The notes beneath the pieces were generated by a model. It saw only the letters and a list, made by a program, of their open reading frames with translations, was not told the origin of the DNA and ran no database searches. The translations under genes and the position numbers were made by a program. Shown piece after piece: positions 10,500-18,126 of a stretch of 64,000 nucleotides of DNA; within the stretch, counting starts at the first letter, position 1; the number at the start of each line of letters is the position of its first letter. The DNA is taken from positions 124,001 to 188,000 of the forward strand of contig CAVWMS010000002.1 in the NCBI GenBank assembly GCA_963756185.1, in the 5' to 3' direction. Origin of the DNA: DATAXI01 sp963756185. Its GTDB lineage: Bacteria; Verrucomicrobiota; Verrucomicrobiia; Chthoniobacterales; Chthoniobacteraceae.

Positions 10500-11101
10500 A
10501 ACCGGTCGCGCCCATCGTAGGAGTGGACCTGGACAACACGATCATTTGCTATGACCGGGCATTCCATCGCGCCGCCGTCGAGCGGGGCTGGATCGATGCC
10601 GCGGCGCCCGCGTCAAAGACCTTGGTGAAAAAGGCCGTGCTTGCGAAGGCGGCGGACAACGATTGGACGGAGTTGCAGGGATTTGTCTATGGCCCGGGCA
10701 TTGACGCCGCGACGGCCTATCCCGGCGTGGCGGATTTTTTCCGCGCATGCGCGGCGCGCGACATCCGCACGGTCATCATCAGCCACAAGACCCGTTACGC
10801 GGCGGCGGGACCGCGGCACGATCTTCGCGAATCTGCAACGCGCTGGCTGCGGAACAGCGGGCTGCTGGAATTGACCGGCGAACCGCCCATCTTCACGGAG
10901 ACGCGCGTGGAAAAGCTGGATGCGGTGCGCAGGGCCGGTTGCGAGACGTTGATCGACGATCTGCCCGAGGTCTTTCGCGAGGCCGCTTATCCGCGCGGGA
11001 CGAGGTTCATCCTGTTCGACCCCGACGGCGCGCATGCGAATTGGGCTGAGACGCCGCGCGCGTCGAGCTGGGCGCAAATCAGCTCGCTGGTATTTACATG
11101 A
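10496..11101 (+). CDS. HAD-superfamily hydrolase (putative sugar-phosphate phosphatase)
   Basis: Haloacid dehalogenase-like hydrolase, 201 residues, starting GTG 10496 (GTGA overlap with the transketolase). Motif I is VGVDLDNTI, with the nucleophile and acid Asp near residues 10 and 12. Motif II is the serine of TVIISHKTR, and motif IV is LIDDLPEVF. The set is complete, so it should be active. LPS-heptose synthesis needs a phosphatase (GmhB) between kinase and nucleotidyltransferase. GmhB is also a HAD enzyme, and no other phosphatase lies in this operon, so this protein is the best candidate for that step. It is not an obvious GmhB orthologue, lacking the family's typical zinc-binding cysteine loop. 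The next gene overlaps by 4 bp. Confidence 0.65.
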   Translation: MKPVAPIVGVDLDNTIICYDRAFHRAAVERGWIDAAAPASKTLVKKAVLAKAADNDWTELQGFVYGPGIDAATAYPGVADFFRACAARDIRTVIISHKTRYAAAGPRHDLRESATRWLRNSGLLELTGEPPIFTETRVEKLDAVRRAGCETLIDDLPEVFREAAYPRGTRFILFDPDGAHANWAETPRASSWAQISSLVFT

Positions 11102-12177
11102 AACCGGACGAACCGCTTTACCATATCGCGCGGCAATTGCTCGACCGCGCCGGATGCCGCGCGGAATTTGATCTCGCGCCGCTTCCCGGGGGGCGCAACA
11201 ACCGCGTCTGGCGATTGCGCGCGGAGGGAACCGATTTCCTGCTCAAGCAATATTACTGGGCCGAGAACGACCGGCGCGACCGGATGGGCCACGAGTGGGA
11301 TTTCCTGGCCTACCTGCGCGGAATCGGCTGCACCGGCGCGGCGAAGGCAGTCGCGGCGGACCGTGAAAACCGGTTTGCGTTGATCGAGTTCATCCATGGC
11401 GCGCCGCCGAAGCTGGGGGAGATCGGCGAAGGGGAGATCGCGGCGGCGGCGCAATTTTTTGCCGAGATGAATGCCGGGCGATTTTCGGAGGCGGGACGCG
11501 CGCTGCAACCGGCCTCCGAAGCGTGCTTCTCGCTCGAGGAACATGTGAAGACGACCGCGCGTCGCGTCGAGCGCCTGGGCCAGATCGCGCCGGCGGATGC
11601 CGAGAGCCGCGCCGCGGCGGAGCTGGTATCCGGGGAGCTGCTGCCGGTGTGGGAGAGCGTCCGGGCGCGTATCCTCGACCATGCGGCGGAAACTGGCGGC
11701 ATGGAGCGCGAGCTGGCGCCGCATGAACGCTGCCTCTCCCCCTCCGATTTCGGATTCCACAACTCCCTGGGCACGCCCGATGGCCGGCTGCGTTTCGTCG
11801 ATTTCGAATACTCCGGCTGGGATGACCCGGCCAAGACGATTGCCGATTTCGCCAACCAGCCGGACATGCACCTCGATGCGCGGTTGAGCAACGTCTTTCG
11901 CGAGCGCGCGCTGGCCCTCTTCCCGGACAAGGGCGCCCTCGAGGCGCGGCTGGGCCTGCTGACCCCCCTCTACCAGGTCAAATGGGCGTGTATTTGCCTG
12001 AACGAGTTCCTGCCCGCCGGCTCGAACCGCCGCGCCTTTACCGGCCTGAAAACCGACGAGGGTCCGACCCGTCTGGCGGGGCATCTGGAGCGCGCCCGAA
12101 CCATGGCCGCCCGGGCCGCAAAAAGTCTGGACATCTCCCCTTCCAAACGTAGCGTCTCCCCCGCGCCGCCACCCTGA
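11098..12177 (+). CDS. Aminoglycoside phosphotransferase (APH)-fold kinase
   Basis: Small-molecule kinase of the APH/choline-kinase fold, 359 residues. An N-lobe segment TDFLLKQYYW holds the ATP-binding Lys, and FALIEFIHGAPP forms the hinge. The catalytic loop reads LSPSDFGFHNSL, where the usual HGDxxxxN has become SDFGFHN. The metal-binding segment is RFVDFEYSGWDDPAKTIADFA. Substrates of this fold include choline, homoserine, sugars and amino-sugars. In this operon a sugar or head-group substrate is more likely than a drug. It overlaps the HAD gene by 4 bp at its start, which suggests linked roles. Substrate unknown. Confidence 0.65.
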   Translation: MKPDEPLYHIARQLLDRAGCRAEFDLAPLPGGRNNRVWRLRAEGTDFLLKQYYWAENDRRDRMGHEWDFLAYLRGIGCTGAAKAVAADRENRFALIEFIHGAPPKLGEIGEGEIAAAAQFFAEMNAGRFSEAGRALQPASEACFSLEEHVKTTARRVERLGQIAPADAESRAAAELVSGELLPVWESVRARILDHAAETGGMERELAPHERCLSPSDFGFHNSLGTPDGRLRFVDFEYSGWDDPAKTIADFANQPDMHLDARLSNVFRERALALFPDKGALEARLGLLTPLYQVKWACICLNEFLPAGSNRRAFTGLKTDEGPTRLAGHLERARTMAARAAKSLDISPSKRSVSPAPPP

Positions 12178-12192
12178 CGGTCCGCCTCTCCC

Positions 12193-12858
12193 ATGGGTCA
12201 TCTCCGTAATTTTGTCACTCCCCTGCACAAAGCCACCAAGCGCGACGTGGTCGCCCGCATGCTGGATGAGAAGGTCGCGTGCATGGTCAAGGCGAAGGAG
12301 TACGAATTTGACTATTGGGACGGCGACCGGCGCTACGGCTATGGCGGTTACAAATACCTGCCGGGCCGGTGGAAACCGGTCGCCCAGGCGCTGATCGACA
12401 CCTATGGCCTGAAGGCCGGCTCCCGGGTGCTGGACGTCGGCTGCGGCAAGGGATTTCTCCTTTATGAGATGCAGCTCATCGAGCCGGGCTTGCAGCTCGT
12501 GGGGTTCGATGTGTCGAATCATGGCCTCGCCTCGGCGATGCCGGAATTGAAGGCCAGCCTCTTCCGCTACCGCGCACAGGATGCGTATCCATTCGGCGAC
12601 AAGGAGTTCGACCTCGTCATTTCTCTGGGCTGCCTGCACAACCTGCGCATCTTTGAACTCAAGACGGCGCTGGGCGAAATCCAGCGCGTTGGGAAAAACG
12701 GCTATGTCATGCTCGAGAGTTATCGCAACGAGCTGGAGCTGTTCAACCTCGAGTGCTGGGCGCTGACGTGCGAATCCTTCTTCGATACCGCCGAGTGGAT
12801 CTGGCTGTACAACCACTTTGGCTATACCGGGGATTACGAGTTCATTTACTTCGAATAA
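12193..12858 (+). CDS. Class I SAM-dependent methyltransferase
   Basis: Methyltransferase of 221 residues. SAM-binding motif I is VLDVGCGKGFLLYEM (about residues 78-92), motif II/III is LVGFDVSNHGL, and the post-motif segment is EFDLVISLGCLHNL. The N-terminus has an unusual conserved-looking stretch KEYEFDYWDGDRRYGYGGYKY, typical of small methyltransferases in polysaccharide loci that act on sugar or lipid-linked intermediates. It starts at ATG 12193, 15 bp after the APH-type gene. No frame break occurs from here to about 18.6 kb. The acceptor substrate cannot be assigned. Confidence 0.75.
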   Translation: MGHLRNFVTPLHKATKRDVVARMLDEKVACMVKAKEYEFDYWDGDRRYGYGGYKYLPGRWKPVAQALIDTYGLKAGSRVLDVGCGKGFLLYEMQLIEPGLQLVGFDVSNHGLASAMPELKASLFRYRAQDAYPFGDKEFDLVISLGCLHNLRIFELKTALGEIQRVGKNGYVMLESYRNELELFNLECWALTCESFFDTAEWIWLYNHFGYTGDYEFIYFE

Positions 12859-12875
12859 GCCGGGCGGAGATCAAG

Positions 12876-13940
12876 GTGAAAACGAAAGCCGCCATCTTAG
12901 TTGAGTTGAACGCACCCCTCGTCGTCGACGAGATCGAGATGCCAAAGCTCGAATGCGGGCAGGTGCTGGTGAAGATCGATTGCAGCGGCATTTGCGGCGC
13001 GCAGATCGGCGAGATTGCCGGGGCGAAAGGCCCTGATAAGTACCTGCCGCACCTGCTCGGCCACGAGGGCGGCGGAGTGGTGGTCGAATGCGGACCGGGA
13101 GTTACTCATATCCGCGAGGGCGATCACGTGGTGATGCACTGGCGCAAAGGCGCGGGCATTCATGCGCGGCCCGCCACTTACAAGTGGAACGGCCGCACCG
13201 TGAATTCCGGATGGGTTACCACTTTCAGCGAGTATTCCGTGGTATCCGAGAACCGCCTGACGCCATTTCCGAAGGATGTCGGCTTCCCCGTGGCCGCGCT
13301 GATGGGTTGCGCCGTCACGACGGGGCTGGGGCTCATCAATAACGATGCCCATGTCAAGATAGGCCAGTCGGTTGCCGTGCTCGGCTGCGGCGGCGTGGGA
13401 TTGAATGTGATCCAGGGAGCGGCGATGGTTGCGGCGGACCCGATCATTGCCATCGATATTTACGATCAAAAGCTCGACATGGCGAAGCGGTTTGGCGCGA
13501 CGCATGTGATCAATTCCTCGCAGGCGGACCTGCGCGCCGAAGTCCGCAAGATCGCCGGGCCGAAGGGCGTGGATGTATTCGTCGAAAACACCGGGCTGGT
13601 GCGTTTGATCGAGCAGGCTTACGAACTTACGGCATCGGCAGGACGCACGATCCTCGTCGGCGTGCCGCGCCACGACCAGGATATTACCATTCACTCGCTG
13701 CCGTTGCATTTCGGCAAGGTGCTTACCGGTTGCGAGGGGGGCCATTCTTATCCCCCGACCGACATTCCGCGGTATGTGAGCCTCTATCAAAAGGGTAAGT
13801 TGAAGCTGGATGAGCAAATCACGCATCGCTTTCCGCTAGACCGGATCAACGAGGCGCTGGATACGGTGCGAGGTGGAACGGCGTGCCGGGTATTGGTTAC
13901 GATGGCGGGAAACCCGGGCGCGCTCGGGCAAGCTGAGTAG
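12876..13940 (+). CDS. Zinc-type medium-chain alcohol dehydrogenase family protein
   Basis: Medium-chain dehydrogenase of 354 residues from GTG 12876. The catalytic zinc ligand Cys lies in SGICGAQIGEI and the His-Glu pair in LLGHEGGGVV. The NAD-binding glycine motif is VAVLGCGGVGLNVIQGA (about residue 168), followed by DIYDQKLDMAKRFGATH. The four-Cys structural zinc loop of classical liver-type enzymes is absent; that region reads MHWRKGAGIHARPATYKW. This resembles class III-like relatives found in sugar-modification loci. It probably oxidises or reduces a hydroxyl on an activated sugar or precursor. It lies 17 bp after the methyltransferase. Confidence 0.75.
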   Translation: MKTKAAILVELNAPLVVDEIEMPKLECGQVLVKIDCSGICGAQIGEIAGAKGPDKYLPHLLGHEGGGVVVECGPGVTHIREGDHVVMHWRKGAGIHARPATYKWNGRTVNSGWVTTFSEYSVVSENRLTPFPKDVGFPVAALMGCAVTTGLGLINNDAHVKIGQSVAVLGCGGVGLNVIQGAAMVAADPIIAIDIYDQKLDMAKRFGATHVINSSQADLRAEVRKIAGPKGVDVFVENTGLVRLIEQAYELTASAGRTILVGVPRHDQDITIHSLPLHFGKVLTGCEGGHSYPPTDIPRYVSLYQKGKLKLDEQITHRFPLDRINEALDTVRGGTACRVLVTMAGNPGALGQAE

Positions 13941-13950
13941 GGAGGCCGCA

Positions 13951-14817
13951 ATGTCCGGGCTGTCACGCATTGTCATCCTCGGAAGCGCCGGATTCATTGG
14001 ATCTCATCTCGAACGCTGGCTTAAATCCTCCACCGGTAAGTGTGAGGTGCTGGGCTTTTCGCGCCAGGAATTGGACCTCACGGATAACCTGTCGAGCCTG
14101 CGCCCGCTGCTGGACCAGGATACGGCGGTCATTCTTTGCTCGGCGAAGAAGAGGCAATTTGGAGATACGCTCGACGCCTGGCATCAAAATATGGCAATTG
14201 TCGAAAATGTGGCTTCGCTGGTGGCCGCGCAGCCGGTGCGGCGCCTTTTTTTTATGAGCTCCTGCGCGGTCTACGGGGAGGAGACTAATGATCTGGCAAT
14301 CACCGAAGCGACGCGGCCCAATCCTACTTCGTTTTATGGCATCGCCAAATTCACGGCTGAATGCCTGCTCACCAAGATGCTCGCAAACAGTCCCACGAGC
14401 GTCGTCCATTTGAGACCGGCGATTGTTTATGGAAGCGGAGACAAGGGAAACAGCTACGGGCCCGTGAGCTTTTGCAGTGCCGTTCAAAACGGCCAGCCAA
14501 TCACGCTTTGGGGCGACGGCAGGGAGTTGCGCGATTTTGTTTATATCGACGACTTCTGCCGCATCGTCGCGATCCTTTTGGACCACTCCTTTGCCGGGAC
14601 GGTGAATATCGTGAGCGGCCAGCCGGGAAGCTTCGCGCAGGTGATCGAGGCGTTGCGAAGCCTCGGCCGCCATCCCGAGGTGGGCAGCCGGCCGCGCACA
14701 AAGAAGAAGGCCGACAATGTCTATTTGGCGGATCTGGTTAAGTCTCTTCTCCCCACGGACTTTCGCTTCACCTCCTTGACCGAAGGCATATCCCGGATGT
14801 TACAGTCACCATTATGA
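13951..14817 (+). CDS. NAD-dependent epimerase/dehydratase family protein (third)
   Basis: Extended SDR of 288 residues with ILGSAGFIGSHLE (NAD-binding, residues 8-20), FFMSSCAVYGEE (active serine) and SFYGIAKFTAE (Tyr-Lys). A WGDGRELRDFVYIDDFCRI segment is typical of nucleotide-sugar epimerases and reductases. The alternative in-frame start at 13873 would run into the preceding gene, so ATG 13951 is chosen. The stop overlaps the start of the next gene by 4 bp (ATGA at 14814). It acts in the same modification block as the flanking dehydrogenase and cupin-reductase fusion. Confidence 0.77.
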   Translation: MSGLSRIVILGSAGFIGSHLERWLKSSTGKCEVLGFSRQELDLTDNLSSLRPLLDQDTAVILCSAKKRQFGDTLDAWHQNMAIVENVASLVAAQPVRRLFFMSSCAVYGEETNDLAITEATRPNPTSFYGIAKFTAECLLTKMLANSPTSVVHLRPAIVYGSGDKGNSYGPVSFCSAVQNGQPITLWGDGRELRDFVYIDDFCRIVAILLDHSFAGTVNIVSGQPGSFAQVIEALRSLGRHPEVGSRPRTKKKADNVYLADLVKSLLPTDFRFTSLTEGISRMLQSPL

Positions 14818-16235
14818 TCGCAACTCGAGCAGAAAGCCCGGAGGTCCTCTATCCGGAGGAGGATACGGTCCTTTGTTCCGCCGCGGACTGGAGCGAACTG
14901 ACCAAGATGGCACTGGTCAATCCCCGCCAGCGCATCCGCATCTGCATGCATCGAAATCCAGGCGAAAGCCTGCACGAGGCTTTAATCGTCCACACCAGAA
15001 AGACCTATGTGCGGCCCCACAAGCACACCGGAAGGACCGAGTCCTTCCTAGTTCTCGAGGGCGACGTGGATATGGTTCTTTTTGACGAGGCCGGCCAGGT
15101 AACGCAGGTCATCCCCATGGGGGCGCCCGCATCGGGCAAGCAGTTTTACCTTCGGCTGAACACGCCGACTTATCATACCCTGCTGATTCATTCCGAAGTC
15201 ATCGTCTTTCATGAAGCGACGAATGGCCCGTTCGATCGGGCCGATACCGTCTTCGCTCCGTGGGCTCCGGCGGAAGGCAATCCCGACGAGATTCACAATT
15301 ACATGAAGGCGATCGGCGATTGCGCGAGTGAAATGACGCCGGTATCTGTGCGCGCGCAGGCTGCCAACCTTGTCATCGGCGCGGATGGCCTCATCGGCAG
15401 CGCGCTCCTGGATCGCTTCCAGCGTACCGGGATGCCAGTGATTGGCACCACACGCAGGCACGCAACTGTCCGCAAGGATCGCATTTATCTCGATCTTGCC
15501 GACGGCGGAAATTGGAAGATACCGGACCCGATGGGTGTCGCGATCATTTGCGCCGGTGTAAACAAGGCCCAAGATTGCAAGAATCGGCCCGCCTTTACTG
15601 CGGCGGTAAACGTCGAGGCAATTACGAAACTCGCCCGTCAGTTGATTGCGAACGGCGCGTTCGTAATTTTTGTTTCAAGCAACCAAGTATTTGACGGATC
15701 GAATGCCTTTCAATCGGCCGACGACGCCCGCTGTCCGCGCACTGAATATGGACGGCAAAAGGCCGAGGTCGAGAAACGGTTGCTCGAATTCGGCGACTCG
15801 GGCGCAATTGTCCGGTTTGGCAAAATCCTCGGTTCACAGCGCTCGCTGTTTAGCGAATGGGCAGCCGCGCTCAAAAACGGCAAGCCGATTCACCCATTTT
15901 CCGACATGTTCCTCGCGCCGGTACCCGTCTCGTGCGCGATCAAGGCGCTGGCGCTGGTCGCGAAGCTTCACCTGTCCGGCATTCTTCAAGTCTCCGGCGA
16001 GAGGGACATTTCCTATGCCGAGGCGGCGCGACTCGGCGCCAAAGCGCTTGGCGCGGACCCCGAACTCGTGCAGCCCGTGACCGCAACCGGGAGGAGAACC
16101 TACACCGAACCGATTCCCGCGAACACCACGCTGAACAGGGACCGCCTGGAACGCGAACTCGGGATTATTCCACCGCCGATCGAATGGACCATCCAGACCG
16201 CCTTTACCAATCCCCAGCTCCTCCATGAGCTATGA
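14814..16235 (+). CDS. WbuC-type cupin fused to RmlD-like sugar-nucleotide reductase
   Basis: A two-domain protein of 473 residues. Residues 1-165 match the WbuC cupin metalloprotein family: RIRICMHRNPGESLHEALIV, metal-type ligands H69, H71 and E76 in RPHKHTGRTESF, H121, then VIVFHEATNGPFD and FAPWAPAE. Residues 185-473 form an RmlD-like (dTDP-4-dehydrorhamnose reductase) Rossmann domain. It has LVIGADGLIGSALLDRF (glycines 189, 192, 195), an active-serine segment FVSSNQVFDG, catalytic Y311 and K315 in EYGRQKAE, and a C-terminal substrate domain. Frame and codon use are uniform across the junction, so the fusion looks real. WbuC sits in O-antigen clusters and its function is poorly known. The fusion suggests it acts on the substrate or product of the reductase. 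Confidence 0.8.
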   Translation: MIATRAESPEVLYPEEDTVLCSAADWSELTKMALVNPRQRIRICMHRNPGESLHEALIVHTRKTYVRPHKHTGRTESFLVLEGDVDMVLFDEAGQVTQVIPMGAPASGKQFYLRLNTPTYHTLLIHSEVIVFHEATNGPFDRADTVFAPWAPAEGNPDEIHNYMKAIGDCASEMTPVSVRAQAANLVIGADGLIGSALLDRFQRTGMPVIGTTRRHATVRKDRIYLDLADGGNWKIPDPMGVAIICAGVNKAQDCKNRPAFTAAVNVEAITKLARQLIANGAFVIFVSSNQVFDGSNAFQSADDARCPRTEYGRQKAEVEKRLLEFGDSGAIVRFGKILGSQRSLFSEWAAALKNGKPIHPFSDMFLAPVPVSCAIKALALVAKLHLSGILQVSGERDISYAEAARLGAKALGADPELVQPVTATGRRTYTEPIPANTTLNRDRLERELGIIPPPIEWTIQTAFTNPQLLHEL

Positions 16236-17062
16236 ATGATTCCGCATCCGCCGCTGCATCACAGCAAAAGCCGCAGTCCGTCGCAACCACCAACCCGGCC
16301 CCAGTGGAACCGGACATTACCGTCGTGGTAAGTTGCTACAACGAAGAGGCATTTATTACCGAGACGCTTGACCATGTCGCCGAGGCGTTGCGAAAAGTTG
16401 GTTGCAGCTATGAGTTGATCGTTATCGATGACTGCTCAAAAGATGGCTCCGCGAAGAAGCTTCGCGATTACGTGCAGGCCCATGCCGGCGAGTCAATCAC
16501 CCTCAAGATTAACGAAATCAACCGGGGCTGGGGCAATATTTACGTCGAGGCGGCTTTTTTGGGAAAGGGCAAGTATTACAGGTTATGTCCCGGCGACGAT
16601 ACGGAGCCGGTGGATGTCATGGTGAATGTATTTAAGAGAATCGGCGCCGCCGACATCATAATCCCATATCAAAATCAGGATGAGGTGACGGGCAAGACCA
16701 AGGGGCGGCGCATTTTATCGAAGATATTCACCTTTTTGGTCAATACGATCAGCGGTCACCGCATCAAGTATTACAACGGCATGGCCATTCATCTCAGGTA
16801 CAATGTGCTCAGATGGCATCCGAGCAGTTACGGATTCGGCTTTCAGGCGGATATGATTACCCGGCTGCTGGATGAAGGGGCGTCGTATGCCCAGATACGC
16901 TCCTCGTCGGTGGATAGAAAAGGCAGCGCCAGTTCCGCCCTGGGAATGAGGAATTTTCTTTCAGTCGCCCACACGTTGCTGGAAATCTCGATCCGCAGGT
17001 TCCGGCGGTTTCTCTATGGAAAATCGATGCCGGACCCAGTTGAAATCCACCTGAAGGACTGA
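16232..17062 (+). CDS. Family 2 glycosyltransferase
   Basis: GT2 enzyme of 276 residues with a GT-A fold. After a low-complexity N-terminal leader of about 25 residues comes ITVVVSCYNEEAFITETLDHV, then LIVIDDCSKDGSAKKL (nucleotide-binding Asp pair) and YRLCPGDDTEPVDVM (metal-binding region). There are no strong membrane helices, so it probably works at the cytoplasmic face of the membrane on a lipid-linked acceptor, like dolichol-phosphate mannosyltransferase relatives. The start overlaps the previous stop by 4 bp (ATGA at 16232). Confidence 0.82.
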   Translation: MNDSASAAASQQKPQSVATTNPAPVEPDITVVVSCYNEEAFITETLDHVAEALRKVGCSYELIVIDDCSKDGSAKKLRDYVQAHAGESITLKINEINRGWGNIYVEAAFLGKGKYYRLCPGDDTEPVDVMVNVFKRIGAADIIIPYQNQDEVTGKTKGRRILSKIFTFLVNTISGHRIKYYNGMAIHLRYNVLRWHPSSYGFGFQADMITRLLDEGASYAQIRSSSVDRKGSASSALGMRNFLSVAHTLLEISIRRFRRFLYGKSMPDPVEIHLKD

Positions 17063-17097
17063 TTCCCGCGCGGCGATGTCCGGCCGCCATCCAGCCC

Positions 17098-17589
17098 ATG
17101 CAGATCTTTTTGACTACATTTTTTCTGTTCGTGGTTGCGATGGCGATCCATTTGGCCACCTGGAAGGTCAAGCAGCCGCGCAACCACACGCGCGCGCTGC
17201 TGATCATCTTCGCGTTGGTTTATATTGCGTGGCTGGTTATTTGCGCGGCTTGCGCGGCGCCACTGCTCGGCGTCCTTCAAGTTTCATTTTATTACTGGCC
17301 GGTAAGTCTATGTTATATCATCACTTACTCGGCCATCGAGGGGGACAGCCCGACGCTGAGCCTGATGCGCTTTATCGCCGCGAACGGCGCAAATGGCCGC
17401 ACCCAGGAGGAGGTTGCGCGTTTCATGGCTGAGCGTCCGTTCATCGACGCGCGCATTGCGGCGCTGCTGAATTCGGGATTTATCCGGGAGGAGGGTGGCC
17501 GGTATGTCGCCGCGGGCAGGAAGTCGCTCGCGTTCAGCCTGATCCTGGCTTTTCGCCGCCTCTATGGCTCCATTCCCAAGGGGGGTTGA
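17098..17589 (+). CDS. Small membrane protein with winged-helix-like C-terminus (copy 1)
   Basis: No named family recognised. The 163-residue protein has about three predicted membrane helices (roughly residues 1-20, 33-53 and 58-80), then a soluble part. That part reads FIAANGANGRTQEEVARFM and RIAALLNSGFIREEGGRYV, the helix-turn-helix plus wing layout of small winged-helix domains. It ends in a hydrophobic/basic tail (LAFSLILAFRRLYG) that could lie on the membrane. The next gene has the same architecture and similar key positions (GRYV, LLxSGxI versus LVESGDLV), so the two are probably paralogues made by tandem duplication. The pair sits between a GT2 gene and a flippase-like gene, only base pairs apart. 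A role in regulating or scaffolding glycan assembly is possible but is inference. Confidence 0.6.
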   Translation: MQIFLTTFFLFVVAMAIHLATWKVKQPRNHTRALLIIFALVYIAWLVICAACAAPLLGVLQVSFYYWPVSLCYIITYSAIEGDSPTLSLMRFIAANGANGRTQEEVARFMAERPFIDARIAALLNSGFIREEGGRYVAAGRKSLAFSLILAFRRLYGSIPKGG

Positions 17590-18105
17590 ATGACCACGAT
17601 CATTTGTCCCATCGGCGCGCTCGCCTTCAACGTGATTATCCAGGTGCTCGCGTTCCGCCTTCGCCGCGGCGCGGGATTCTTCCGTTCCATCGTCGAGGGA
17701 TTTGCCGCGGGACTGCTGGCGTTTGTGTTTTTCGAGGTGGCACTTTTTCCGGGCTCGGGCGCGCCGGGTCCGTATCTCGAGCTGGTCCTGTTGGTGAACC
17801 TCCCCATTTACGCCGCGTTGTCCTACTGCGCTTATAATTTCATCCAGTTGGGACAAACTTCGATCCGCATCCGGATCTATACGGAAATCGCATCGAACCC
17901 ATCGGGCGTCAGCGTCGAGGAAATGAAACGTGAATATGACGAGAAAGCGCTGCTGCAGGGGCGGCTGCATCGCCTGGTGGAAAGCGGCGACCTGGTCGAA
18001 ACCGATGGCCGCTATGTCGTCGGGCGCACCCGCTTCCTCCGCGCGGCGCAAATCCTCGTGGCCGCGAAGCGCATCCTGCTGGGCAAACGGAGCCAGTTCC
18101 AATAG
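17590..18105 (+). CDS. Small membrane protein with winged-helix-like C-terminus (copy 2)
   Basis: 171 residues, starting at the base directly after the previous stop. About three membrane helices (residues 5-22, 32-53 and 60-80) precede a soluble tail with IYTEIASNPSGVSVEEMKREYDE and GRLHRLVESGDLVETDGRYVV, again a winged-helix-like pattern. A hydrophobic/basic end follows (LRAAQILVAAKRILLGK). It is paralogous to the preceding gene by layout. No catalytic motif is visible, so function is unknown. Tight coupling suggests the two proteins are made in equal amounts and may form a heteromer. Confidence 0.6.
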   Translation: MTTIICPIGALAFNVIIQVLAFRLRRGAGFFRSIVEGFAAGLLAFVFFEVALFPGSGAPGPYLELVLLVNLPIYAALSYCAYNFIQLGQTSIRIRIYTEIASNPSGVSVEEMKREYDEKALLQGRLHRLVESGDLVETDGRYVVGRTRFLRAAQILVAAKRILLGKRSQFQ

Positions 18106-18126
18106 CTTCCACCGCAACCCACCCGA

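Noticed and set aside
10987..12816. 609-codon open frame on the minus strand
   Set aside because: Covers the HAD, APH and methyltransferase genes on the other strand; low-complexity shadow.
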